A stretch of DNA of 64,000 nt, taken from positions 5,952,001-6,016,000 of the forward strand of contig OX463829.1 in the NCBI GenBank assembly GCA_949825045.1, in the 5' to 3' direction. The notes below the pieces were generated by a model. It had not been told where the DNA came from. It made no database searches and worked only from the letters and a program-made list of their open reading frames with translations. The translations under genes and the position numbers were made by a program. Positions 30,990 to 41,389 of this stretch are shown here, in pieces. Each line of letters begins with the position of its first letter. Within the stretch, counting starts at the first letter, position 1. This DNA is from Argyresthia goedartella (Eukaryota > Arthropoda > Insecta > Lepidoptera > Argyresthiidae).

Positions 30990-32047
30990 GTGTACTTTTT
31001 AGAATTTTCCTCATTTTTAAATTTGGAGTGGACACTTAAAGAAGACCGTGTCGCAGTTATTGCGTTGCATCGTTGCGGTTACGCGCCAATTCAGATTTTC
31101 GACTTACTGAAAATTTTTAATATAACCAAAAGATTCGTTTATCGTACCATAAAACGATACAATGAATACTCTAGTGTAGATGACAGGTCAAGAAGTGGTC
31201 GCCCTCGCTCTGTTAGGACTCCAGCAGTGATAAAAGCTGTGAAGGCGCGAATTCAAAGAAATCCCATACGTAAACAGAAACTGTTGGCCCTTCAGATGGG
31301 GTTAAGCAGGACCACGGTGAAAAGGGTGTTAAATGAAGACTTAGGGCTTAGGGCATATTGAAGAAAAACAGGACATCGTTTGGACGCTCGTTTAATGGAC
31401 CTGAGACTGAAGAGATGCAGCGCTTTGTTGAAGCGGTACGCGGGAAAAAAGCATCGGCAAAAGCAATTTTCACCGTGGAAGAGAGCTACAACAAACAAAA
31501 TGATAAGGTGTACGCACACAGCAGTGAAGAAGCGAGCAACCGTATTCCGCGTGTCCAACGAGGTCATTTTCCATCCTCGCTCATGGTTTGGTTGGGAGTC
31601 TCTTATTGGGGCTTAACTGAGGTACATTTTTGTGAGAAAGGCGTAAAAACGAACGCAGTTGTGTATCAAAATACAGTCCTCAAGAACCTTGTGGAACCTG
31701 TTTCTCATACCATGTTTAATAACAGGCACTGGGTATTTCAACAAGATTCTGCGCCAGCTCATAGAGCGAAAAGCACACAAGACTGGCTGGCGGCGCGTGA
31801 AATCGACTTCATCCGGCACGAAGACTGGCCCTCCTCCAGTCCAGATTTGAGTCCGTTAGAGTACAAGATATGGCAACACTTGGAGGAAAAGGCCTGCTCA
31901 AAGCCTCATCCTGATTTGGAGTCACTCAAGGCATCCTTGATTAAGGCAGCCGCCGATATTTAAATGGACTTCGTTCGTGCTGCGATAGACGACTGGCCGC
32001 GCAGAATAAAGGCCTGTATTCAAAATCGCGGGGGTCATTTTGAATAA
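30990..32047 (+). pseudogene. mariner copy 2 transposase, inactivated
   Basis: Compared with copy 1: the start ATG is TTG (about 31023); TGA replaces an Arg codon (31359-31361, after LRAY); the FSDEKIF segment with the first catalytic Asp is deleted (about 31460); the third catalytic Asp is Glu (LEYKIW); and a TAA follows AAADI near 31961. It keeps GRPR and MVWLG, which copy 1 has lost. Confidence 0.92.
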
Positions 32048-32173
32048 ACTTTATTACCATAAGAATCTATGTTTTATTAAGTTCATTTTGCTATATAAAT
32101 GTTACTAAAATAATAAACATGTCTAAATTATTTCATATTGCACATGTGACAGAACTTATGACCTGACTATGTA

Positions 32174-32485
32174 TTTGTAGAGACAGGGACGGACAAGTAT
32201 ATCGCCGCGTATTAGTAGTAAAGTCGAGTACCGAGGAAGTAACATAGTTACTACGAGTGCCAATTAAGAAACGAAAAGAACGAAACTTGCACACTATACT
32301 GCTGTCTGTAGTGTTCAATTGAGTCTCTGTTTCGTGGTTCAAGCAGGAATAAATACCAGAGTGAAAGTGTTCGAGTTCAGATAAAATTAAGGCAACAAAT
32401 ATAATAATCACCAAAATTTTTTTTTCCTACCCAAAATGGATAAATGAACACCAAAAGTTGCAAAAAATATCAGGACAAAATACTG
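32174..32485 (+). repeat. exon 6 end array, right remnant, and following repeat
   Basis: TTGTAGAGACAGGGACGGAC then AAGTATATCGCCGCG is the last array unit. From about 32336 the segment GGTTCAAGCAGGAATAAATA recurs in inverse at 51186-51240, so it belongs to another dispersed repeat. Confidence 0.55.
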
Positions 32486-32560
32486 CGGTAGCTTAGGTGA
32501 AGGGTAAAGGGGGTGAGCGAAGCGAAGCCCCCTTTATCCTTCGTGTTAGGTTGTACATGT
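32486..32560. repeat. MITE family C hairpin end
   Basis: TGCGGTAGCTTAGGTGAAGG is followed by GGGGGTGAGCGAAGCGAAGC and CCCCTTTATCCTTCGTGTTA, which form an imperfect stem. Related ends are at 42706, 46507, 58590, 58840 and 59370. Confidence 0.6.
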
Positions 32561-33019
32561 AAGTACAGCAAAAAATACTTAAAACATAAACTTCAGTACA
32601 CAAAACATAAAAAGAAGTTTGGTGATCATTTATCCAAACACAATTTGGTGGACATTTATCCATTCTGGCAGTCATTTCGAATTTATTGGTAGTAAAATAG
32701 GTGCGTTTTTTGTAATCGTTTAAACACAAGCCTAAAATTAACCTTATGTGATTGTACATAAGCATAAGAGTCGCTGACATTTCAATTCGCATAATTTTTC
32801 GACGCGTAATTATTCTTGCTTCATATTTTGTTCGTTTCTTTAATGGAACAGGTAGTATCCTGGTACAGGTGCGGCACAAACGCCCTGGACATTTCGGATG
32901 GCTTGTTGAGTACTGAGCATCTCACAAGAGCTAGCAAGTCGAGTCTGGAAGATATAAGTTTTGCCTTTTTTGACCCCCAAAAATAGTATCCTAGCCTTTT
33001 TGTCAAACTTCCTTTCCTT

Positions 33020-34205
33020 TTTAGGGTTCCGTACCTCAAAAAGGGGAACCCTTATAGGATCAATCGCGTCTCCGTCTGTCTGTTCGCCTGTCTGTCTGTT
33101 CGCCTGTCTGTCTGTTCGCCTGTCTGTCTGTCACAGGCACTTTACTCAGGAAATATAAGAGATAGAGTCTTGAAATCTTCTGCAAAAATACATATCCTGA
33201 TAACCGCAACATAACTCAAGTCTAATATGAAAAAAATATTGCCTACAAAAAAGTAGAGGGGGTAAAGCAGGCGGCGTTCATCGATTTATAAGACCTTATT
33301 TGGTCGGGCGTTGTGGTTCTGATTCTTTGATGTATTGGTTTCCCTGCCTGGCCGTGTGCGCCTACGGTGGCGCTAGTGTACGCATGAGCGGACACCCTCT
33401 CTCCGTCGCCGGACTCGGAACGCGATTCATTGCGGTCCCGGAAAATAATTCAAATTAATCGGTTTTATGGACTCTCGGACTCTGTGCTTCTGTTACAACA
33501 ATTGTGCAGTGTGTATGCAACTCTCAGTGCAAGGATTGCACTGAGGATCGGCGGTTTGTGGCCCTTGGAGGGTCGCAGGTCACAGTCCACGCGGCGCCAG
33601 CACGTGGTGTCAAGGACATTTTGCTTCGCGAGGAACGGCGGATACTAATTAAAGGCGGCAGAATATCGTGGCTAAGGTAAGGTTCCAATCCAGCATTGAT
33701 CAGATCAACAACGCCTGACAATTGACATAGAACAAAACCAAAAACGGGCTCCACTGGGTTGTCGAAGGCTTTGCGCGAGCACTTATTATCGCATAAAAAA
33801 AAAACGCAATAAGTCATGGAGGGTATCGTTGAAAAGGGCTCTTTATAAACATTTATTTTTTTATTTTTCATTTTAGTTTTGATGATGCAAAAATGACCAT
33901 ACCCTTCGCCCTTATCTCCAAAACTACAGAGACTAAAACTATGAAAAAATACAGAATATGGAAACTAAGCCAAAGATTATAAGAAAACCTACCCGGATTT
34001 GCCAAGGTTTTTTATTTATCTGTAAACCACATACAAACTTATAAATGCAGGTTACGTACATAGTTTTTGAAAGTACACCCATAACTTTGTAAACAACATT
34101 TTGCTATGTAAAATATAAACTATTCACTCCACACTATTCCTACCATTGTGCGGTGGTACGGAACCCATCGTGCGCGAGTCCGAGTCTCACTTAACCGGAT
34201 TTTTA
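33020..34205 (+). repeat. repeat family A variant, with inserted sequence
   Basis: It starts TTAGGGTTCCGTACCTCAAA, has a CTGTCTGTTCGC tandem run (about 33071-33130), and ends GGTGGTACGGAACCCATCGT then CACTTAACCGGATTTTT near 34203. About 600 bases of unrelated sequence (33240-33850) lie inside. It ends just upstream of exon 7. Confidence 0.65.
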
Positions 34206-34330
34206 TTAAAAAAATAATTCAATCAAACGTCATTTCCAAATGTATGGGGATCATCTTCGTTGGAAAAAGACAATAAGGCAACTGGTACCAATCGCGATCT
34301 TGTCTTATCTGTCTATCTTTGTTTCCCCAG

Positions 34331-34576
34331 TCAACGAAAACGAAGAGATCCGCAACCTCGCCATCCCAGCCGTCGTCAGGATCTACCGCGCGGGCGCCGA
34401 GCCGGTCAGGAAAGTAATCGAGAAGCACGCCAAGTTGTATCTCGGCTTCATTGCGCTGCCCTCGCCGCCGCTAGACCTGTTCCTCGGAGAGCACAGCAGA
34501 ATCAAGCACAAGTGGACGGATGATCTGCTGAAGTTGTGCCTCAATGTTGTGATGGCCGTGTTTCCTGAGAACGAAG
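34331..34576 (+). CDS. Sympk: symplekin exon 7
   Basis: The acceptor is TTTCCCCAG ending at 34330 and the donor GTAATT starts at 34577. It begins FNENEEIRNLAIPAVVRIYR, followed by VRKVIEKHAKLYLGFIALPS and WTDDLLKLCLNVVMAVFPEN. This corresponds to the family's YEK..LR..VEKFALNYL..LVHP segment. It enters and leaves in phase 1. The 12-kb intron before it holds the DIRS and mariner insertions. Confidence 0.93.
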
Positions 34577-34970
34577 GTAATTTTGAGCGGCTGGGTCGTA
34601 GTCTGTATGTTTCGAAACAGGTGTCACTACTATGCTATAACAATGTTTTCATACAAACCTGCATCGTGTAAAGAAAATATTTCATTTTCACTTTTTGATG
34701 TAATAGTTTGACTGATATATTTTTCGTTTCCATATTTCAGCTGACTGTAAGTAATTCTATGTAGGCACCATTACTAAAACAGAAGTAGTTAAGGACTCTT
34801 GCACTTGAATGACAATAGCTTCTTGTCTTTACTTCCTATGGGGTTCGTACTCAGATCCTCTGCGCCACGAAGCCGCTTACATCACACGACAAAATACAAC
34901 TTAGTTATACTTTTAGTTAACAGAATACATTATCTTGATGATTCTGTTAAACTTTTGTTCTTTTCTCCAG

Positions 34971-35168
34971 ACCTAATAATCGACGTAGCCCGCGTCTACG
35001 GCCAAGCGAGCGCCGACGCCAAGCGCTGCGTACTGCGCTGTGTCGAGGCTCCCATCCGACAACTGTCAGGTGGCGAGCCGAGGCCGGCCTTCCTGAAGCT
35101 GCTGGAGGAGTGCCCCAGGGGGTCCGAGACGCTGCTCACGAGATTGGTGCATATTTTGACGGAGAAAT
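34971..35168 (+). CDS. Sympk: symplekin exon 8
   Basis: The acceptor is TTCTTTTCTCCAG ending at 34970 and the donor GTAAGT starts at 35169. The exon reads LIIDVARVYGQASADAKRCV, then RCVEAPIRQL, LKLLEECPRGSETLLTRLVH and ILTEK. These match the family's IKRTVLRVIEQPIR and LVENCPKGAETLVTR motifs. It enters and leaves in phase 1. Confidence 0.93.
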
Positions 35169-35446
35169 GTAAGTCTTGCTGGAGATCCGCTCGCATTTCT
35201 AAGCTTCGTTCGATAGGAAGCCGGAGTGCTGCTCAGAAGTGGCTGATTTCCATACCAGTACACGATTGTAGCAACAGCTTGCGCTAGTATGTTGAAGTTA
35301 AATTGTCATACATTCTAAACTGCACAACAATTATGCTCGTTAACTTAACTGCTGCTTATACCCCTAAAGAAAAAATGCGAGTTTATTAAACGTGGTTCCC
35401 GGCGAAGTTCTGCACTTCAACGTTGACTCGAGATTTGTGCTAACTC

Positions 35447-35955
35447 GTTTTTAGGCTTCCGTACCCGAAGGATGACCAATGGGACCCTATTACTACGCCT
35501 CCGCTGTCCTTCCATATGTCCGTCTGTCCATCTGCCCGCCCGTCCGTCAGCTGGCATTTTTGTTTGCCACGTAACGTTAAAATAAAACTGCCATCGCTAG
35601 GAGAAGAAAAATATGCAGCGTATCTTTTTTCTGTTAGGTCCAATTAGTCCTACTATTCCAATTAGCATTACAGCAACAAATAATGAACATCACGATATTT
35701 AAGAAACTAAAGGGATATTTAAAACACGTCTATAATAGACATGTTTTAAATATCCCTGCCCTTGCTTCAAATTCATTCCAAATTCGTCGGTGGCGCAATC
35801 GGTTTGACGTCGCGCGTCGTATCCACAATCTCGTATCGAAACCAAGTTAGGCAATGTATGTTTTATGTTTTTTGTAGTCCTTAAGTTTTCTTTTACCAAG
35901 GTACGTAACCCTTCTTGTGCGATTCCTACTCGCAAATGATCGATATTTTTTAACT
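35447..35955 (+). repeat. repeat family A copy with hairpin inside
   Basis: It starts TTTTTAGGCTTCCGTACCCG and ends near GTACGTAACCCTTCTTGTGC. Inside are 22-bp arms (35711-35732 / 35736-35757) with one wobble mismatch and a 3-base loop. Confidence 0.6.
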
Positions 35956-36009
35956 TTCGGATATTAGGCGGCTTATATGACGACCCGAATGGCCGAGTCA
36001 AATATTTAT

Positions 36010-36178
36010 TTGATGATGATGTTTGTACCCTAGTCATGGTTGTTTTTCTATCTATGTATGTATAATATTTATCTATATAAGTAAGTGTATCGTTGTCTAG
36101 TACCCAAGATACAGGGAATCCTAGTTTGGGGCTAGATCAATGGGTGTCAATAGTGTCCAAGGAATTATTATTATTAAC
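36010..36178 (+). mobile_element. SINE body and (ATT)n tail, headless copy
   Basis: GTTTGTACCCTAGTCATGG, then TACCCAAGATACAGGGAATC and CTAGTTTGGGGCTAGATCAA, ending in ATTATTATT. It is the plus-strand relative of the SINE at 20813-21056 without its tRNA head. Confidence 0.7.
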
Positions 36179-36309
36179 ATGACATGCGCAGAACGCAGAA
36201 CGCAGATAGTTACGACACGAGTGAGCGTGACAGCGGATATTGTTGTAATAATCGCTTATCTTATCTTACTCATCAACAAATTCATCATAAGCATGTTTCT
36301 CGCTCGCAG

Positions 36310-36416
36310 CGCCCCCTACACCGGAGCTGGTGTCGCGTGTCCGTGAGTTGTATGCGACTCGTGTATCAGATGTACGCTTCCTGATTCCCGTGCTCAACGG
36401 ACTAACCAAGAAAGAG
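36310..36416 (+). CDS. Sympk: symplekin exon 9
   Basis: The acceptor is CGCTCGCAG ending at 36309 and the donor GTACGT starts at 36417. The exon reads [20 protein letters not shown] and then [16 protein letters not shown]. The [12 protein letters not shown] block is a symplekin hallmark. It enters in phase 1 and leaves in phase 0. It is too short to appear as a long open frame. Confidence 0.93.
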
Positions 36417-36700
36417 GTACGTTGAATGATCACTTGACATAATGTATCAAACCTTGGTTTATCTTGGACTCAAATATGGTTCACTTGTTTTCTTGTGAAG
36501 CTCATAAGTTTCGAACTACTGAACCGATTTTGATAAAACATAAAGAACCATTGCAGTAATGTCTATCATTTGAAAAAATAACCGCATCAAAATCCGTCTA
36601 CCCGTTTGAGCGCTAGCGTGCCACAGACTAACATATACATATACATATATACTGTTATCTGTAATGATATGCCCATGTTTTAGATGCTAATGCTGATTTG
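36417..36700. repeat. intron 9 repeat-like segment
   Basis: The phrase GAACTACTGAACCGATTTTG and AAATCCGTCTACCCGTTTGA resemble a very common insect dispersed repeat (Helitron-like or SINE body). There is no ORF. Confidence 0.35.
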
Positions 36701-36776
36701 TTGGAAACAAATTTCAAAATTTAAGTGGTGATTAAATTAGTTTAATCACCACTTAATTTTTTAGAATTGTTTCGAA
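36701..36776. repeat. long intronic hairpin (about 36-bp stem, 4-base loop)
   Basis: The inner stem TTAAGTGGTGATTAAA / TTTAATCACCACTTAA (36721-36736 / 36741-36756) is perfect around loop TTAG. It extends outward (GAAACAA / TTGTTTC) to about 36 pairs with four mismatches. It lies in symplekin intron 9 in the sense orientation. It could be a pre-miRNA-like hairpin, a tiny foldback element or a template-switch scar. Confidence 0.6.
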
Positions 36777-36849
36777 CACTCAACATAAATATGACACATG
36801 TATGCCTGGGATGCGTTAGTAAAACAAAATATTTCATTTATTTTTACAG

Positions 36850-36952
36850 ATTCTGGCAGCTTTGCCCAAGCTCGTAAAACTGAACCCGGTCGTTGTGAAG
36901 GAGGTGTTCAACAAGTTGCTCGGACTACAGAACCCTGAAGAGGAGTCTCCAG
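36850..36952 (+). CDS. Sympk: symplekin exon 10
   Basis: The acceptor is TTTTTACAG ending at 36849 and the donor GTACAA starts at 36953. The exon reads [20 protein letters not shown] and then [14 protein letters not shown]. It matches the family's LPKLIKLNP.VVKEVFNRLLG motif. It leaves in phase 1. Confidence 0.92.
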
Positions 36953-37148
36953 GTACAACAACCCTCTAAAATGTATTATTTAAGGTGTTTCATCATTGGA
37001 TAGCGCTGTAGAGAAGAGACCTATGCCCAGGAATAGTTCGATATTCGATGTGGGGATCGATTATGATGTTTCTCCCCTTTTGTGTTACACAAATATTATC
37101 ATTTTGATTATTACTATACCTATACTACAATAAATTTCTTCTGTTTAG

Positions 37149-37160
37149 TTCCAGGCGTCT
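37149..37160 (+). other. candidate 12-nt micro-exon of symplekin
   Basis: Between TTCTGTTTAG (ends 37148) and the perfect donor GTAAGT (37161) lie 12 bases. Joined in phase 1 they would add four residues (Val-Pro-Gly-Val, with the following codon becoming Phe) between exons 10 and 11 without changing the frame. The insertion point is a variable linker in the family (PEEESP / GPAELL). It is seen only as splice-site geometry and could be chance. Confidence 0.3.
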
Positions 37161-37311
37161 GTAAGTATTTAGTATAATATTAACCAATTGCACTCGTGTG
37201 GCTATTATTTTTGACACCATAATATGGGATGGAATTTTAGATGGGTTGTGCAATTTATCTTCAAATTGATATAATCTCAGGTCTGTGTTAGAATTGAAGG
37301 TATGATCATAT

Positions 37312-40069
37312 ACAGAGTTACTGGTAAGTCGAACTATATACGTTGGGAGATGCTAGCACGGGTCATAACTAACCTTTGCCTGCATTGCATTGCTACACTC
37401 TACCCAAAATTTTACAGTTTTTTGAGTTATGGGACTATAAAGAATTTTGCATGAAAACGTTACTTTTACAAATATTTTGAACTAATTCTTATTATTTTTT
37501 TGGTGATTCAGCCCAATGTTTTGGTGGGTTGTAGGTAAAATAGAATAAATGAAATAATTAAAAATAATTAAAATCAACCACTACAAAAAACCCCATAATA
37601 CAGGCTTATAAGAAAATAATTTATTACATGTTTGGACAAAAAAGCAACTGTTTGGACAAACAATATCAAAAATATCTCCATTTTTAAAAAGTTAATATTC
37701 AAATAAAGTTTTACTATTCTTTGAAAAACTAGGCGACAAAGAAGATCGCGTAGCGGACTCAAAGATGAGCGGTGCTTAAACAAAGGGTTAAGACGTTGTA
37801 AATAAGTGAAGAAACACCGGAGTATTGTTACTGTCATTGCATGGCATGACATGATCTATTGTATGCCGAATACATTGCATGGCATGACATGATCTATTGT
37901 ATGCCGAATACATTGCATGGCATGACATGATCTATTGTATGCCGAATACATTGCATGGCATGACATGATCTATTGTATGCCGAATACATTGCATGGCATG
38001 ACATGATCTATTGTATGCCGAATACATTGCATGGCATGACATGATCTATTGTATGCCGAATACATTGCATGGCATGACATGATCTATTGTATGCCGAAAA
38101 CATTGCATGGCATGACATGATCTATTGTATGCCGAATACATTGCATGGCATGACATGATCTATTGTATGCCGAATACATTGCATGGCATGACATGATCTA
38201 TTGTATGCCGAATACATTGCATGGCATGACATGACTTATTGTATGCCGAATACATTGCATGGCATGACATGATCTATTGTATGCCGAATACATTGCATGG
38301 CATGACATTATCTATTGTATTCCGAATACATTGCATGGCATGACATGATCTATTGTATGCCGAATACATTGCATGGCATGACATGATCTATTGTATGCCG
38401 AATACATTGCATGGCATGACATGATCTATTGTATGCCGAAAACATTGCATGGCATGACATGATCTATTGTATGCCGAATACATTGCATGGCATGACATGA
38501 TCTATTGTATGCCGAATACATTGCATGGCATGACATGATCTATTGTATGCCGAATACATTGCATGGCATGACATGATCTATTGTATGCCGAATACATTGC
38601 ATGGCATGACATGATCTATTGTATGCCGAATACATTGCATGGCATGACATTATCTATTGTATTCCGAATACATTGCATGGCATGACATGATCTATTGTAT
38701 GCCGAATACATTGCATGGCATGACATGATCTATTGTATGCCGAATACATTGCATGGCATGACATGATCTATTGTATGCCGAAAACATTGCATGGCATGAC
38801 ATGACTTATTGTATGCCGAATACATTGCATGGCATGACATGATCTATTGTATGCCGAATACATTGCATGGCATGACATGATCTATTGTATGCCGAATACA
38901 TTGCATGGCATGACATGATCTATTGTATGCCGAATACATTGCATGGCATGACATGATCTATTGTATGCCGAATACATTGCATGGCATGACATTATCTATT
39001 GTATTCCGAATACATTGCATGGCATGACATGATCTATTGTACGCCGAATACATTGCATGGCATGACATGATCTATTGTATGCCGAATACATTGCATGGCA
39101 TGACATGATCTATTGTACGCCGAATACATTGCATGGCATGACATGATCTATTGTATGCCGAATACATTGCATGGCATGACATGATCTATTGTATGCCGAA
39201 TACATTGCATGGCATGACATGATCTATTGTATGCCGAATACATTGCATGGCATGACATGATATATTGTATGCCGAATACATTGCATGGCATGACATGATC
39301 TATTGTATGCCGAATACATTGCATGGCATGACATGATCTATTGTATGCCGAATACATTGCATGGCATGACATGATCTATTGTATGCCGAATACATTGCAT
39401 GGCATGACATGATCTATTGTATGCCGAATACATTGCATGGCATGACGTGATCTATTGTACGCCGAATACATTGCATGGCATGACATGATCTATTGTATGC
39501 CGAATACATTGCATGGCATGACATGATCTATTGTATGCCGAATACAATGTCTTGTTCTTTTTCACTTTTGACCACCCCTTGGTTCTTGGAAAAAAATGGC
39601 GACAAACCTATTGTTTGGGCGCCTTTGAGAGAGCGACCTCAAATCTTTTTAACAACTGCGGTTAACCTAAAATAAACATCAAAACAAAGGTCAATTCATG
39701 GTAAATATGCATAACATAACATAATTTTATTTTTGTGACACTGCTATAAAGTCAAACCATTAAGTAAAAATATGATATTTTGTTTTCCTTTACGAAATGT
39801 TCATGAGGAGCTGTATTATGTTTTTTTTTGTTTTTAAATATAAAAATTTACTCTACTTTTCCTAAAACCAGCAAATAAACTGGACTTAATCACCTAGAAA
39901 ATGTAAATTTGGTATGAAATAGTGTAAGTGTCTTTTTCTTCAAAAATATTTCAAGTCTCGTAACTCGAAAACGCTTTTTTGGGTAGGATGTTTCATAGTA
40001 AAAATGCTTAGTTTTGACCCATGCTAGCATCTCCCAACTTATGTAGGTCGACTTACCAGTAACCCTGTA
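37312..40069. mobile_element. TIR DNA element (family D) carrying the 38-bp satellite
   Basis: The left end TACAGAGTTACTGGTAAGTC (about 37311) and the right end GACTTACCAGTAACCCTGTA (about 40050-40069) are inverse. The match extends through CGTTGGGAGATGCTAGCA to about 60 bases. A second copy with the same left end and inner landmarks begins at 60669. No transposase ORF is present. The superfamily is not clear; ends begin CAG and are flanked by TA/TATA. Confidence 0.75.
37835..39546. repeat. 38-bp satellite, about 45 tandem copies
   Basis: The unit is CATTGCATGGCATGACATGA then TCTATTGTATGCCGAATA. About 45 units follow without gap. Most are identical; variant units recur every nine units (342 bp). 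The short ORFs seen in the array on either strand are products of the repeat, because 38 is not a multiple of 3. Confidence 0.97.
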
Positions 40070-40128
40070 TAGTTCGCCACATACAAACCAAGTGTTGCCT
40101 TGTCTGTAATTTACTCATAAATTTCCAG

Positions 40129-40247
40129 TCGGGCCGGCAGAGCTACTGGTCGCCCTTCACCTCATAGACCCGAACAAGGCGGATATTAAGTACATCATCA
40201 AAGCCACAGCGCTCTGCTTCGCTGAGAAGCAGACTTACTCGCAGGAG
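40129..40247 (+). CDS. Sympk: symplekin exon 11
   Basis: The acceptor is AATTTCCAG ending at 40128 and the donor GTAAGT starts at 40248. The exon reads [20 protein letters not shown] and then [20 protein letters not shown]. It matches the family's PGELLIALH.ID and IIKATNLCFAE motifs. It enters in phase 1 and leaves in phase 0. Confidence 0.92.
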
Positions 40248-40254
40248 GTAAGTA

Positions 40255-40450
40255 TCGCATACTCTACATTGGACCTCTGTGGGAGAGGAAAGGCCAAGAA
40301 ACTCCCACAGATTGATTTGTAGATCTCTTTTAAACATAGGTTTTGTTTAACTAGTACAAATATTACATAATATAAATAATATGCAGGAATAACTAGTTAC
40401 TAAATTATCAAGCGAGTTCTGTGTTGAGTTAAATTAACACCATGCACTCT
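40255..40450. repeat. dispersed repeat, paired with 52430-52640
   Basis: ACTCCCACAGATTGATTT follows CTACATTGGACC in both places, and both go on to GCAGGAATAA and a GTGTTGAG segment. The minus-strand reading (INLWEFL) suggests a decayed LINE 3' end. It starts within a few bases of the exon 11 donor. Confidence 0.55.
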
Positions 40451-40529
40451 TGCTATGTATGTAATCTTATTATTATAAAGTGGTTTTTACGTGGTTTTTA
40501 AATTTCTCTTACTGTAGTATATTAGGCTT

Positions 40530-41330
40530 GGGCTTGTTAGCGCGACAGCGAGATTCGGACCACACCTTTTTGACGGATGAGTTGAGTTTTTTTTTCTTGA
40601 CACACGGAGCTTCCTTGTGTTAGTATTTTTCTTAGATGTAAGGATCATTGTTAGGGAAAATGACGTTGTTATTGATTCCAGTGTTAGATAAAAGTAATTT
40701 GGCGTCATTTGCTTGTGGTGGGTTATTTAAATTAACAAGTTTGGCACTCTCGTACTGTACCTACTGCTCTCGCTGTAGTTGAGGACTTGCAATCCTGACC
40801 AAATATTGTTTTCGTTTCCGGGAAAAGCCCGAAAGTTTTGCCGCAATAGTTGGTATACAATTCGGGGGTATAAATAGCTGGATTCGCCATTTTGCTTAGC
40901 ATTAGCATAGCATTAGAATTTCAGTGGAACTGATTCTCTGTCTGAGAGTCTGAGAAGCCGATTGTACAATAGCTCCGCATCTCTGAGGGGAGAGACGAGA
41001 CCACAGACAGGCCCCGTGCGTTTGACACCAGTGGCCGTGAGGGCGAGCCAGGAATGCCACGAACTAAAGTCTGGAAGCCACGAGTTTATCTGTTGCCGTT
41101 TGGTCGCCCCGCGACCGCATGTGCGCCAGGTGAAGACTGAATTTGAGGAGTAAAGATATGGCATAGCGTCTTCCTGGTACTGAATGTAGTCGACCTGACT
41201 GATCAACAGTTGATCCTTTTCGGCTGTAGCTGAAATATTTCACCGTTGGTGATCTCAAGCAATGATTGAGATAAGTCGCTTAGTTGATACGTTAGTTTTA
41301 AGTCTAGATAAGAACGGCCACCAAGAAAGG
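40530..41330 (+). other. possible solo LTR or promoter-bearing repeat
   Basis: A TATA box TATAAATAG (about 40869-40877) is followed 40 or so bases on by repeated GCATTAG and a GC-richer transcribed-looking region. The boundaries (TG...CA) and a target duplication could not be fixed, and there is no second copy in the window. The short ORFs here have no recognisable product. Confidence 0.3.
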
Positions 41331-41389
41331 AAACCCGTATTTATCCAGTAACAAAATTTGACAAAAGAATTTTCTTCTTTTTCTGATAT

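Larger units (their letters stand above)
28600..32171 (+). mobile_element. mariner copy 2, split by a LINE
   Basis: TIRs at 28600-28626 and 32145-32171 match those of copy 1, with TA on both sides (28598-28599, 32172-32173). A LINE (28641-30912) sits just inside the left TIR. Without it the element is about 1.29 kb and co-linear with copy 1. Confidence 0.93.

Noticed and set aside
39148..39372. Cys/His/Met-rich repetitive protein on the minus strand
   Set aside because: It is a translation of the 38-bp satellite, interrupted whenever the unit varies, with no sign of selection.
37835..39546. Regular 38-bp repeats resembling a CRISPR array
   Set aside because: The repeats are directly contiguous with no unique spacers, and the setting is a eukaryotic intron.
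40913..41206. 97-codon minus-strand ORF in intron 11
   Set aside because: No motif, and the opposite strand is equally open; treated as chance within a possible LTR.
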